Part shown: one piece after another, positions 12,395-24,148 of the stretch | Numbering within the stretch: the stretch's first letter is position 1 | How the letters are laid out: every line of letters begins with the position of its first letter | Source of the DNA: Fistularia commersonii | Lineage: Eukaryota; Chordata; Actinopteri; Syngnathiformes; Fistulariidae | Length of the DNA: 64,000 bases | Reading direction: 5' to 3' | NCBI GenBank assembly: GCA_037954325.1 | Contig: JBBMNZ010000003.1 | Span: forward strand, 26,298,892 to 26,362,891 | Notes under the pieces: model-generated | The model's database searches: none | Seen by the model: the letters and a program-made list of their open reading frames with translations, nothing else | Told to the model about the DNA's origin: nothing | Program-made: the position numbers and the translations under genes

Positions 12395-13405
12395 CATCTA
12401 CCCGCCGACTGGAGCGGTGAGTTTCAAGGTGAGCTTTTGGTGTTTGCAGATGACGTTGTGAGGAACATCTAGAGAGGTGGAGGTATGCTCTGGAAAGGAG
12501 AAGGATGAAGGTTCGTCGCAGCGAGACAGAATATATGTGTGTGGATGAGAGGAACCTCAGGTGGAACGGTGAGGATGCAGGGAGTGGAGATCAAGAAGGT
12601 GGAGGATTTCAGGTACTTGGGGTGAACAGTCCAGAGTGGAGGAGAGTGTGGAGAAGAGGTGAAGAGACGGGTTCAAGCAGGTTGGAATGGGTGGAGAAAA
12701 GTGTCAGGGGTACGAGGAGACAGAAGAACATCAGCCAGAATGAAAGGAAAGGTGGAGGAGACACTGGTGAGATGATCTACAAACATCTACAATGACCAAA
12801 AGACAGGAGGCAGAGCTGGAGGTGGCAGAGATGAAGATGCTGAGGTTCTCTTTGGGAGCGACCAGGATGGAGAGGATCAGGAATGAGTCCATCAGAGCTA
12901 GATGTTTTGGAGAGAAGGTCAGAGAAGCCAGACAGAGATGGTCGGGTCACAGTCAGAGGAGGGAGAGTGAATATATTGGTGGACGGATGATGGAATTGGA
13001 GGTCAAGAGGAAGACCTAAGAGGAGATTCATGGATGTAGTGCGAGAGGATGTGAAGTTGAGAGGAGGATACAAAAGTAGGATTAGATTGAGAAGGTTGAT
13101 TCACTGTGGAGAACCCTGAAGTGAAAACCCCAAAGGAAAAGGAGAATTTGTCACAGGGGTGCAGGACATGTATGACCGAGACAAAGTGATGACTGAGATG
13201 GTTTGGACATGAACACTCCTGAAGGTGGAGCTGCCAGGCAGGAGGTCTAGAGGAAGACCAAAGAGAAGATTTATGGATGTCGTAAGAGAGGATATGAAGT
13301 TAGTTGGTGTGAGAGAGGAGGATCCAGAGAATCGGGTTCGATGGAGAAGGTGGATTCTCTGTGGGGACCCTGAAGGGAAAAGACCAGAGGAAAAAAAGAA
13401 GCTGT
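12395..13405 (+). mobile_element. Decayed LINE (RTE-like) reverse transcriptase 3' half
   Basis: The plus strand encodes VFADDVV at 12440-12460 (the reverse transcriptase FADD catalytic motif), then in broken frames VLGVNSPEWRRVWRRGEE, AELEVAEMKMLRFSLGATRM, ERIRNESIRA, GRRSRGRPKRRFMDVVREDM and KLVGVREEDPENRVRWRRW. These are in the order seen at the C-terminus of fish RTE-like LINE proteins. Frameshifts and stops make it inactive. It is antisense to gpc5 and begins about 90 bases upstream of exon 8. The clade assignment is from memory. Confidence 0.75.
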
Positions 13406-16365
13406 TGGTTCCCTCTGCATTCTTCAGGTGGTCTCAGACACATAGCAGACCCAGAATGTTCTGGATTGTTCTCTGCTTCCACACTTTATCTATAAATTAG
13501 AAATTTATATTTCCTGTTTAGCAGCATATTTGCAACTTAGCTACAGCTTTGAAAAGCCACTTTGTAGATGTTTACCATCTGATGCGTTCACGTGCAGGAG
13601 ATTAGCCTGGCAGTTAGCTAGGAGTCGTATCTGTCTACCATGGTTGGTTCTGACGGCCATGTTCTGGGCTGGAGGTGAATCACGCCAGGAGAAGTCGGCG
13701 AGTTCACAGAGCAGGCGTGGGATGAGCAAGTTTAGCAGCTGACCTTCATCCCCGCAGTGCTTCTCCTCTCCATGTGGCAATGGAGTTCCACATTTAGAGA
13801 GCAGCTCTATCACGCACGGTAGTAGAAAACAGTATGTTGCCATGGCAACGCACGGTGCTTCTATACGTCAGCGCAGAAGAAATTGACGGTTTTCTCGATG
13901 TGGGGAATTTTACAACCCGGAGGTTCGAGCGTTAAACACCCAAGAGAAGTTCCACCGGTGGTTTCACAAACTAACCACCAGACCACTCGAGTTACTGACC
14001 AATCTGACCAGCCAAGGACCAGACACTCAGACCAGAAGACCACCTGAACCCTTGAACATCTGACCACTTGACAAACCTCTGGTAGAAGTTCCAGAGCAGT
14101 TCCAGTATTTCATGGAGAACCAGCTCCGACACTTGTCGGGTACCTTCCACCTTTCGTCGCTCCAAGAGTTAATCAGTTTTTCTGGCCGGTGATGTTTTAT
14201 GTGGCGGTTAAACACCTCGGCCCGGTGGTTTCAGACGGGCCACGGGGCTTTTACCCCCCAACAACCGCCCCGAGACGCCGGGGCTGCCAAGTGTCGGGAC
14301 TTTCTCACGAGGACTCCGACTCGGAATATAAATCATCGTCACATTCATGGTAATTGAATTCCACATTCACGGCGGGGTGAGGAGGAAACGGGGTTTGGAG
14401 AACCTCGTCGGCATGACGACGGCCGCGGGGAGAAGAAGAGGACGGGCCGCGGATCCTGTTTCTGAGACGTATGCTGAAAAAAAAAATTGGAATACACAAG
14501 TCGCATTTGTCTTGGATAAAGAACTCGGCTGCATTTCGTCACAAAAACAAAGTGGGTCGGACGTCGCTCATCTCTCTGCCGCCGCCTGATTGGTTTGTTT
14601 TTCTTCGCCGTGCAGCTGAACATCAATCAGTGACGCTTCGATTCGGCGGCGGGTGCTAACGGCAGCCGCTAATTGGCAGATTTAAATTCCAGATACGTCG
14701 TCGGAGAGGAGAAAGAACGCCAGGTTAGCGTGGATGCTAATGGGTTAGCGGTGCGGTTCGGCTGCCGGTAATGACGGGCGAGACGAAGGAGACGTTCCAT
14801 CAACACGGGTCATTTGCTTTTTAGAAACAAGGAAAGCTTCGGACGGATAAAATATCAAAAACAACAAAAGTAGAATGCGACTCCCCCCCGAGGAAAGGAT
14901 TAATGGTTTATTCCGACGCTCGAAAAAAGACCCCGGTCATTTTCCTGTGATTGCTATTGCAATTCTGAGTCATTCCTGAGGAAATTTTCCCCGAATCTCA
15001 AAGAAAAGGAGTCTAACCTGAAATGTTTCACGCTAAAATGCCTTTCCTGCTGATTTTCAAGAGAATCCTTGAGGCTGAAGCTTCTGGTTTTGAAACGTAA
15101 AAGGTTCCCTCATGGAGATCGGTTTAGCGCTTACGTATTGAGACGCCGCACGTCGTGGTGATTTTTCTGCAACTGTAAGCCACCGGAATCAAACCGAACA
15201 TCCGCGCTGTAATCTGGGTTTATTACAGATTACATGAGATGCTCAGATAATCCCGGCCTGGAATCTATCGCCTCCCGCGTTTCAGGGAGCGGCAGGTTGG
15301 AGCGCAGCTGTCAATCATCTGCTGGACGCCGCCGATGGATTCAGGTTTCAGATGCAAAGACGTGGAAGGCGGAGTCTCCGGGACGAGTCCTTCAGTGATC
15401 CACGGCCCAGTCCAGGACCAGGACCAAGTTTCTTCACTGATTCTTGTTGAATTTCATCACCTGATGACGTTCCAGCCCTGATCCCAGAGGCTTCCTCAGG
15501 AGTTTCCTCAGGAGTTTCTGGATAAAACCGCCAGGGTTTTGGCGGGTCGAGGTTACGGTGACTCGTTGTGGAGATGGAAGAGTTGATCTGCAGGTACGAG
15601 GACGAAGGGGGTTGTGATGCGAACAGGGGTTTCATTCGTTGGGACAAAGGAGCACCTGTGGGGGTCGCCTGGATTGGAAGGTGAAAAGGTGAAGCGAAAC
15701 AAGAGTGAAACCTGTTGGGTCTGGTTCTGGTGGTGGATCCTTGTTGTTTGGAGGGTACAGAAGGTCCTGGTCCGTCTTGGTATTGATCCCAGTACGTTGC
15801 ACCTTGAAGAAAGGTTGTGTCTGAGGCTCCAACTCTGCTCAGAGAAGCTTCTTCTGTTTGGACAAAGATGCTAGACTCTCTGGAACCATCGGTCTTCTCT
15901 GGACAGAATACGGACATTGCTGTCTTCACAACAATGGTCCTTGTCCTTCAGGGGTAGGTGGACCTGAAGTCACCAACAACCTGGTCAAGCACCAGGTCCT
16001 ATTCTCCTCAGTAGAGGACAGCATGGTCCAGAACCGGGTCCAGCATTGGGTCCAGAACCGGGTCCAGCCACTTCAGAGACCAACACCTCGCTCCATCACC
16101 AGGTCGGAGTCTCTCGCCGCCTCACCTTTGCGTCCACGCCGCCTCTGAGCTCAGACCTCCCGGCGCGAGATCCTCCAATCCTTCTTAATTGGACATTTTA
16201 TTCTTTCGTTTTATTTGTTTGTTTGTTTCTGGGTTGCGGTGAAGCTCCCGCACCAATTAAAGGGAGCCTCGGCGCCAGATAAAGATCAGCAGCAGCTTCT
16301 CTTCTCACACTCTCACTTTGTCTGACTAATTTGCCGCAGCCTCGTGTCGATTCAAACGCTTTGCC

Positions 16366-16401
<36 letters not shown>

Positions 16402-17089
16402 GGGGGGTTAGCTGTTGTGATGCTAAACGCTACATGGCTGTCAATATCATGAATGCAGAAGCCAAACAGATATTGAATGTTTTCGCCGTTCGGCTGCAAA
16501 GAAGAAACCTACGGGTTCATTAGTGGAGAAGGTCAGCGGGACGCCGGCGGGGGGGTCGGGCGCCGCTCCGATAATTAATAATCACATTGATCGGCGGGTG
16601 ACGGACGGTTTGTGCACAACTTTGATTGGAGAGGGAAAAGACTGCATGACTTCCCTCAGATGCTTTCTGGAACCGCTGCAGCGACACACACACACACACA
16701 CACACACGTACCTACAGACACCGGCCATCTCTGCACAACCAACGTTGCCATGGCGACGAGCTTATATTTGCTCCGCCGGGTCTCGGTTTGAGTCCAGGAG
16801 CTTCGGGCCTTATTGTTTTTTAGCCGCGACCGGGTCGTCCCGGAGGCGAGAACGCGACGCAGCCGTCGCAGAAACACCGAGCCGGGACGTCGTCTCCGCC
16901 GCCGCCTCATTATCACCCCGACGCCGTTTTTCCTCGGCAGCTGAAAACCGAAGCTTTAAATGAGCGGACGGCGGATAAAAGTAACTACCGGGTCCAAATG
17001 CAAGTTTACAGACTCGGCCTTAATGAGACGGAAGTCCCATTCACATCTCCTGGAGAAGAAGCTGAAGAAAATGACCGGGAAGGTGGAGA

Positions 17090-17121
<32 letters not shown>

Positions 17122-17267
17122 CTCCATCAAGCGTGATGTCAATGAGTGGAAAACTAATGATGGAAAGAGGTAATAGCCGGGGGGGTTCGGGCCTCATCGC
17201 TCCACTTCCAGAAGAAACTTTGAAACAACATTCAAACTGTCACTCTCACACAGACAGCGACTCAGCT

Positions 17268-17324
<57 letters not shown>

Positions 17325-19293
17325 ACGAAAAAAAAAAAAAAAAGCAATCCTTCTCCTGGTGGCCCGACTCACAAACGTCTATCTTCACTGCGATTCACAT
17401 CACAAAAATAACAGCGGCTTCCACGGGAGAGCCAGACAAAGGCAGCATTCTGCCAGGCGTCACGAAGAGGATGAGGCCGTTGGGGTGGTGGGGGGGGTGG
17501 GGGGTCGCTTTCATCATCCTGCCGCCGCCGCCGCCGCCACGGCGAGACTTCTGACGGGTCGCCTCGCCACCACATTTGGGCTCGGCAGCTTTCAGCGCCG
17601 AGGAGCGGGAGCTGCGGCGGCGGCGGCGACATCAAAAATGCATGGGTGCAGACCTGCCACGGCCCGGCGCTATCTTCACCGCGGGCGCTCGCGGCGCCAT
17701 CAAGGACGGCCGTCCGCCATCTGAAGGACGCCACCGGAGCCCAACATCACACACCATCTCAGAGACACTCCTTCCCACAGGTAGGCAGAATAATCAATTG
17801 TGCACACACACACACACACGTACAAACGCTAAGAACTGGGACAGTGATGTGCACCGTGCAGGCCTGACTGTGAATTTTAGGTATTACTTAATTATGGGAT
17901 GCCGTGCACCTCCTTTCCTCTGCATAAAAAGCCTGTGAGATCCGGGACGGAGAAGAAAACCCATCTCAGATGATCCGCCGCCAGAGGGAATCCCGATGAA
18001 TTCGAGGCCGCGGGAGGCGGTTTCGGGTTCGAAACCCATGTCGTCCATCCTCGGGTCGGATCGGAAATAAAACCACCAGATGATTCTAGCCGTTATTTAC
18101 CAAAGAAGGCTCATTAATAACCCAAAATCTATAATCTATAATCACTCCCTGGGTTTTTTGTCACAGACGCAGTACCACTGCTCACCACTAGGGGCAGCGT
18201 TGAACTGAACACCAGGGATGAGCCGGTGCTGCAGAACGTGGCGAGGAACCGGTCGGGATCTCGGGGTTAATTGGACGGTGGCGAGCACCTCGAGGTCTGA
18301 CCCCGAGAGGAACCCCTCAGAGGATACGTTGCAGAACGCTCATTCCAACGCACGGGAGGCGCCACGACGGACATGTTCGGAATGTACCGATCCATTTTCA
18401 CCAGAACACGGAGCGCAAAAGAGCCGTGCACGTATCTGAGAAGGTCCATCCTGGACATCTCATCTTGGCATCTGGACTCCTTGAAGACGTTCCCTCTTTC
18501 GTTGTTCAAGTCTACCAGACAGCGAGCAGGGTCGGCTGTAGATAAACAATCAATAATTCATGGCCTACCGGAACTTTTTATATCCTATTTTCCGCCGCTA
18601 GTCCCGCTAGCGCTGCGTCCGCCTTCACACACACCTGACGGCGACGCCGACCCGCACGCCTGCCGATCCCCGGGCCGGGTGACCCACATGGCGACCGAGT
18701 CCGGTTAAACAAACCTCAATTGTCGGATTTTCACCCCCCGGCCTCGAGATGACGAGCAGGCGGATCGATGGAGCTAACTGATTTTACCCGCGCGCCTGTG
18801 TGTGTGTGTACATGTGTGTGTTTACATGTGTGTGTATCCCAGCGCTAAATATCCCTTTAATTTAATTTAGCTTCCCGCTAAAATCGCTTTTCATCCCCCC
18901 CCGAAAAAGAACGAAAGCCTTAAAAACAGCGCGACAAATAGAAATGCGGATATAAATTCTGAGTGTTAATCTGCTGGCCGGAGGTGGGGGGGGCATGAAT
19001 TATTCACAAGAAAAACTGCTGGTCAACCACCACATCAATGACTGGTAAATAATTCAGCAGCAGAGCGGGCGAGGAGCTGCCCGGCCCTTATTATGATTGA
19101 GAGACGCCGGGACGGGACCTACTTACAGATTCTTGATGGGTTCCACCACATCAAGAGGAGACGAGGAGGAGAGGAGGAGGTGAGGAGGCCGCAAATTATT
19201 TATCACAGAGCTGCTGATGAGCGGGATGATGAAATCCGGCGTTTTGGCGCTCGGATTGCATGATGAGTTGGTCAACAGCTGCATTTTCTCTGT

Positions 19294-19333
<40 letters not shown>

Positions 19334-19390
19334 TGTCCCGTTTGGAAAGGATACCGCAGCGGTCTCCGCTCGTCAAGGTCAAGGGCGGAC

Positions 19391-19424
<34 letters not shown>

Positions 19425-19577
19425 GCAAAAGCAGAAAAAGAAATGGAAATGTACAGCGGCGTGTTGAGATATGCAGATGACAACATGAAAATAAAGACAC
19501 GCCCGGCGGCGACGCCTGGAAAGCTAATAGAATTTCCTTATTCAGTCTTATTTATAAGCTGTGCCAGTAATATAGTG

Positions 19578-19669
<92 letters not shown>

Positions 19670-19794
19670 CGGCTTCCCCAATTCAACTGCATTCAACTTC
19701 CTCCGAATTGCCAACAATCACATTTAGCCACGTTAGCCACAATAAGCGTTTGGCCCATCTTGGATGTGTTTGAGTCAGCAGCTCCTCATGATAT

Positions 19795-20130
19795 GCCAAC
19801 CCTGCAGACCCTGTAGACCCTGCAGACCCTGTAGGCCCTGTAGACCCTGCAGACCCTGCAGACCCTGTAGACCCTGCAGACCCTGCAGACCCTGCAGACC
19901 CTGAAGACCCTGCAGACCCTGCAGACCCTGCAGACCCTGTAGACCCTGCAGACCCTGCAAACCCCGCAGACCCCGCAGACCCCATAGACCCTGCAGACCC
20001 TGCGGACCCTGCAGACCCTGCAGACCCTGTAGACCCTGCAGACCCCGCAGACCCTGTAGACCCTGCAGACCCTGTAGACCCTGCAGACCCTGCAGACCCT
20101 GCAGACCCCGCAGACCCCGCAGACGCCGCT
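19795..20130. repeat. 9-bp minisatellite CCTGCAGAC/CCTGTAGAC
   Basis: About 36 units. The 9-base period keeps several frames open and yields collagen-like GLQ or GSA repeats, which are not a gene. Confidence 0.92.
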
Positions 20131-20274
20131 GGTGAGGTCCTGCTCCGGCTTCAGCATCCGGCCGGCAGGATCTACATCCACAACCATCAACCAGACAATC
20201 ATTCATTCAGCCACAATATCTGACCAATTTAGAACCTCCAATGAACAGTCTGCATGGTTTTGGACTAATAATCA

Positions 20275-20930
20275 TAAAAATTATTATTATTGTTGTTGTT
20301 GTTGTTGTTGTTTTTGTTATCATCATTACTATTATAATTATTAGAATTATTTTTACTATTATTATTGTTGTTGTTGTTGTTGTTGTTGTTATCATCATCA
20401 TCATCATCATCATCATTATTATTATTATTATTGTTGTTGTTGTTGTTGTTGTCATCATCATTATCGCCATTATTAGTAGTAGTAGTAGTAATATTATTAT
20501 GATTATGGTTCTTATTAATAGTAGTAGTAGTAGTTTAATTATTATTATCGTTATTATTTATGGTAGTAGAAGTAGAAGTAATAGTAGTGGTATAAGTATT
20601 ATGAGTATTATTAATATCATTGGTGTTGTTGCTATTATCATCACTATTATTAGTAGAAGTAGTATTAGTATTATCATTATTGTTCTTATTATTGGTAGTA
20701 ATAGTAGTATAGGTATTATCAGCATCATTAGTATTATCATTATTAATATTGTTGTTGTTATTATCATCAGTAGTAGTAGTATTGGTACTATCATTATTAT
20801 TATTATCATTATAATAATAAAAAATATTGTTATTAGTAGTAGTAGTAGTAGTAGTAGTAGCGGTATAAATATTATTAGTATTATTATTATTGTTGTTTTT
20901 AATAATGTTGTTGTTTTGTGCCTGATTCTT
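20275..20930. repeat. Long compound ATT/GTT/CAT/AGT trinucleotide tract
   Basis: Some 650 bases of successive trinucleotide runs. They generate a poly-Ile/Val/Ser frame of 253 codons that is an artefact. Confidence 0.92.
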
Positions 20931-21522
20931 GTTTTTTTGTGCGCCTGGAGTCAAACGGCGCCTCCCTACATGATAGATTGTCGTGGCTCATCAACAAGCT
21001 GATGGATCAGGAGCCACGCAGGACGCCGTCGTGCTCAAGTGTCACTTTTCATCAGTTTTAACAGAAACAATGAAAATTCCTGCCATTGCAGCGGCTCGGG
21101 GAGAACAAAACACAAAACAAAACAAAGCAGCGCAAATTCGAGCGAGAAATGAAGCGGGCGGCGGGGGGGGGGGGGGGGGGGGGGGGCATTTTCTTTAGAT
21201 GAACCTCAGATGAACTCCTAAGAGGAAATAAAACAGAGGTAAGAGGCGGAAAAACTCTGGGAAACAGCAGGATGGAAGGCGTCCTTAAGAAGCCTCATCC
21301 TGATTGGCTGATCCAGGGCTCCCGGGTTTGGGGTGTCTGGGGGGTCTGGGTGGTCTTGGGGGTCAAGTGGGTTCAAGGGGGTCTGGGGGGTCCCACACTC
21401 ACGCCGACATTTCTTATCTACTTTATTTGTTCTTGCTGCTGATGCAAAGCAGGGCGGGAAAAAACTACAAAAAACTACAAACAAAATGGCTGGAACAAGC
21501 TGGTAGAAGGAGGCGTGTGTGT

Positions 21523-21564
<42 letters not shown>

Positions 21565-21659
21565 CAACCAGGCAGTCAGACAGAAGAACAAAAAATATAA
21601 ATTAATATCAGCATCTGAACCCTGAGGGATGGAAAGAAGAATGCATAATAAGAGTGAAC

Positions 21660-21661
21660 AA

Positions 21662-21703
<42 letters not shown>

Positions 21704-22220
21704 CAGGTATTTGAATAGTATAGCAGCATGGATGCATGGAAGGGTGGATGAATAATAATAATATTTCTTTCGGCTTTTCCTGTCAGGGGTCGCCCTGATA
21801 ATTAGTATTAATTATTATTGATACTAATAACAGTTAATTTGATAATGTAGTGATAATGGATGGATGTATAGATGCAGGGATGGATAGAAGAATGGATAAT
21901 AATAATAATAAAAATAATTAGGTATTATAATAACAGCATTAATGGATTACTGGATAATAATTATAATCATATAACAGTTATTACAGTAATATGGTGTTAA
22001 TGGATGGATCGATGGATGAATGGATAATAATAATAACAATAATAAGAAGAACAGGTATTATAATACACATAGCAATAATGGATGGATTCAATGAATGAAT
22101 GGATACTAGTAATACTGATAATAACAGTTATTATAATAATATAGCAATAATGAATGGATGGATGGATGGATGGATGATATCAACAGTTAATAATCATAAT
22201 ATTAATATATAATGATATTA
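21660..22220. repeat. (TAA)n and GGAT-rich degenerate repeat
   Basis: (AATAA)-type runs are interspersed with recurring ATGGATGGAT and ATTATAATAACAG motifs. Confidence 0.8.
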
Positions 22221-22271
22221 ATATTGAGTTATAATGTTGAAAGTGATAGATGGAAAGATAAAAATTGTAAT

Positions 22272-22369
<98 letters not shown>
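22272..22369. repeat. (GATA)n microsatellite, about 24 units
   Basis: Perfect GATA/TAGA run of 98 bases, Bkm-type motif. Confidence 0.97.
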
Positions 22370-22372
22370 GTT

Positions 22373-22391
22373 TTCCGCCCCCTAGTGGCCA
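22373..22391 (-). promoter_or_regulatory. CTCF-like motif next to a (GATA)n array
   Basis: The minus strand reads TGGCCACTAGGGGGCGGAA, nearly the full CTCF consensus. It abuts the (GATA)n tract ending at 22369, 0.7 kb downstream of gpc5 exon 7. Confidence 0.5.
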
Positions 22392-23052
22392 AAAGGAGAA
22401 CAACAACAACAACAGGACCAGACCGGAGAAAAGGGGCAAGAGAGACGTGAAAGTCAGAGAGGCCGGAGGTGTGGAACGATTATGATATGGATTTATGAGT
22501 TCTGACACCCAACAGATGGTGTGAATTAGTCGGGGAGGGGAGGAGGGTCGCGGGGGGTCAAGACGGACGATGGTCTCCAGCCCGCCGCCCGGGAACCCTG
22601 CAGCAGCCGCTGACGGCGCGGCGAGAGGAAAAACAGCCCGGCTGCTGCAGCAGCTGTTGTTTGAAGCTGACGCTTGAAAAAAAAAGAAAAAGGAAATTAA
22701 AAAAAACGCACGGCCTCGTGGTCCCGCCGTCCCGAACAGCAGAGGGACGACCAGCTGTGCCGGTTTCCAGGAATGAGCGGAGAATCTTGATATTTTATAA
22801 ACATGGCGGGACTCATCCTCCCGAGTTGATTTTCTTTTCCAGATATATATAGATATATATATATATCTATATATATGTGTGTTTTATTTTATTTTTTTAT
22901 TGCTGCCCTGCTCTGTTGCCTAGCGATGAGAAAAACGATAGAAATGAATTTTCAGGGCGGGAACACCGCCGGCGTGCAAACCCGATCAGCACGAAGAGAG
23001 GGAGGCTGCGTGAAACAGGAAGTGACATCGGTCCAGGCAGGAAGCGGCTCAC

Positions 23053-23173
23053 CTGATTGATGTGCTTGAGTTTATCGATGATCTGATTGATCACAGGGTC
23101 GCCGCCTCTCACTTTGACCTCGGGGTTGGAGGCCTGGGCCTTGATCCCGCTGCCCACCACCTGCAGCGTGTAG
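23053..23173 (-). CDS. gpc5: gpc5 exon 7: end of glypican core
   Basis: The exon is 121 bases, entering in phase 2 after CTGGTCCACAG and leaving in phase 0 at CAG|GTGAGC. It encodes YTLQVVGSGIKAQASNPEVK, VRGGDPVINQIIDKLKHINQ. The motif DPVINQIIDKLKH is conserved across GPC3 and GPC5, and the VVGxGIKAQxxNPEVKVKG run is GPC5-like. The exon is isolated: intron 6 upstream is 15.6 kb and intron 7 downstream is 10.7 kb. A dispersed fish repeat starts about 40 bases upstream of the acceptor. Confidence 0.95.
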
Positions 23174-23214
23174 CTGTGGACCAGAAGAAGATGAAGATAC
23201 GGGCTTCCGTTATT

Positions 23215-23490
23215 CATTCATGATCCTAACATAGATCATAAGATTAATTCATTCATTCATTCGTTATCTACCACACCTATCTGGGGGCCAATCACGGTGA
23301 GTGAGAGGCGGGGCTTCTCCTGGATGGTTCAAGCTGTCAATCAAAAAGAGACAACCAACCATTGACCTTCTCATTCACACCTACAAACAATTAAGGGTGT
23401 TCGGTGTTTCCTGGCGTCGGGGGGAAGATGGAGAACCCAGACAGGAGAACATGAGGAGAACCTGGTCAACATCTGAGCAGAACCAAAGAC
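23215..23490 (+). repeat. Dispersed fish repeat headed by ATTC microsatellite
   Basis: It has an ATTCATTCATTCATTCGTTA head, then TGTCAATCA, ATTCACACCTACAAACAATT and a GAACCCAGACAGGAGAACAT tail. Related copies occur at 11460-11730, 28120-28300, 46470-46790, 51040-51180 and 53735-53965 (plus) and at 47280-47560 (minus). The class is not assigned. Confidence 0.65.
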
Positions 23491-24085
23491 ACCATGAGAC
23501 TTGAAGCATCTCGACGGTGCGTTTGAGAGCACGCGTCTACGTGGACGACCCGGATAATCCCGTCCGTGAACACTTTCCCGTCAGAGCCGGAGTTGGGCGC
23601 TCTAATCCAGCCTTTGTCCGCTCGGCAGAAATAAAAGATCACTGAACTCTTAAAGGAACAATCCATTCTCCGCGGAGTTAATCCCAATCTCTAATCCCGG
23701 CGGCTGGATTAGTCACACTCTTCTGAACTCTCATTTGGACGTCCACCCTGCACGCGGCCCGTTCCAGCCCCGGCAGATTACGTTTTGTTTTTCTTACATA
23801 AAGCGACCCTGTTGGGAGGAGCCGCACCTGAACACCTGAGCCGTAATCCAGCTGCTGCGCCCTAATCCCAGCCCGCCGCCGCCGCCGCCGCCGCCGCCCT
23901 GTTGCATTCAAGGAAGCAAAGTGTTCCTGCTGAAGAGTGAAACTCTCCCAGTGCTCTGATTGGGAGCAGATTGGTGGGATTACCCCACCGCCGCCATCTG
24001 TGCCGCACAAACCTCTGGATTGGGATTAGGAGCTCAGGAACGTCACGGGAGAGCAGGAACTTTAAGAACACTCTAAATGGGAATG

Positions 24086-24148
24086 AGAGATGGATGGATG
24101 GATGGATGGATGGATGGATGGATGGATGGATGGATGGATGGATGGATG
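24086..24148. repeat. (GATG)n microsatellite
   Basis: About 15 perfect GATG units. Confidence 0.97.

Larger units (their letters stand above)
12307..23052 (-). other. gpc5 intron 7 (10.7 kb)
   Basis: It holds an antisense LINE copy (12395-13405), a CTGCAGACC minisatellite (19795-20130), long AT-rich trinucleotide tracts (20275-20930 and 21660-22220), (GATA)n at 22272-22369, a 26-base G run near 21161 and CA/GT tracts. No exon was recognised. Confidence 0.8.

Noticed and set aside
19123..19500. Other CA/GT-derived frames (CVCV and THTH proteins) throughout the window
   Set aside because: Dinucleotide repeats have no stops in either orientation; not genes.
19775..20206. Collagen-like GLQ/GSA frames
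   Set aside because: Product of a 9-base minisatellite lacking stops in several frames; no flanking gene structure.
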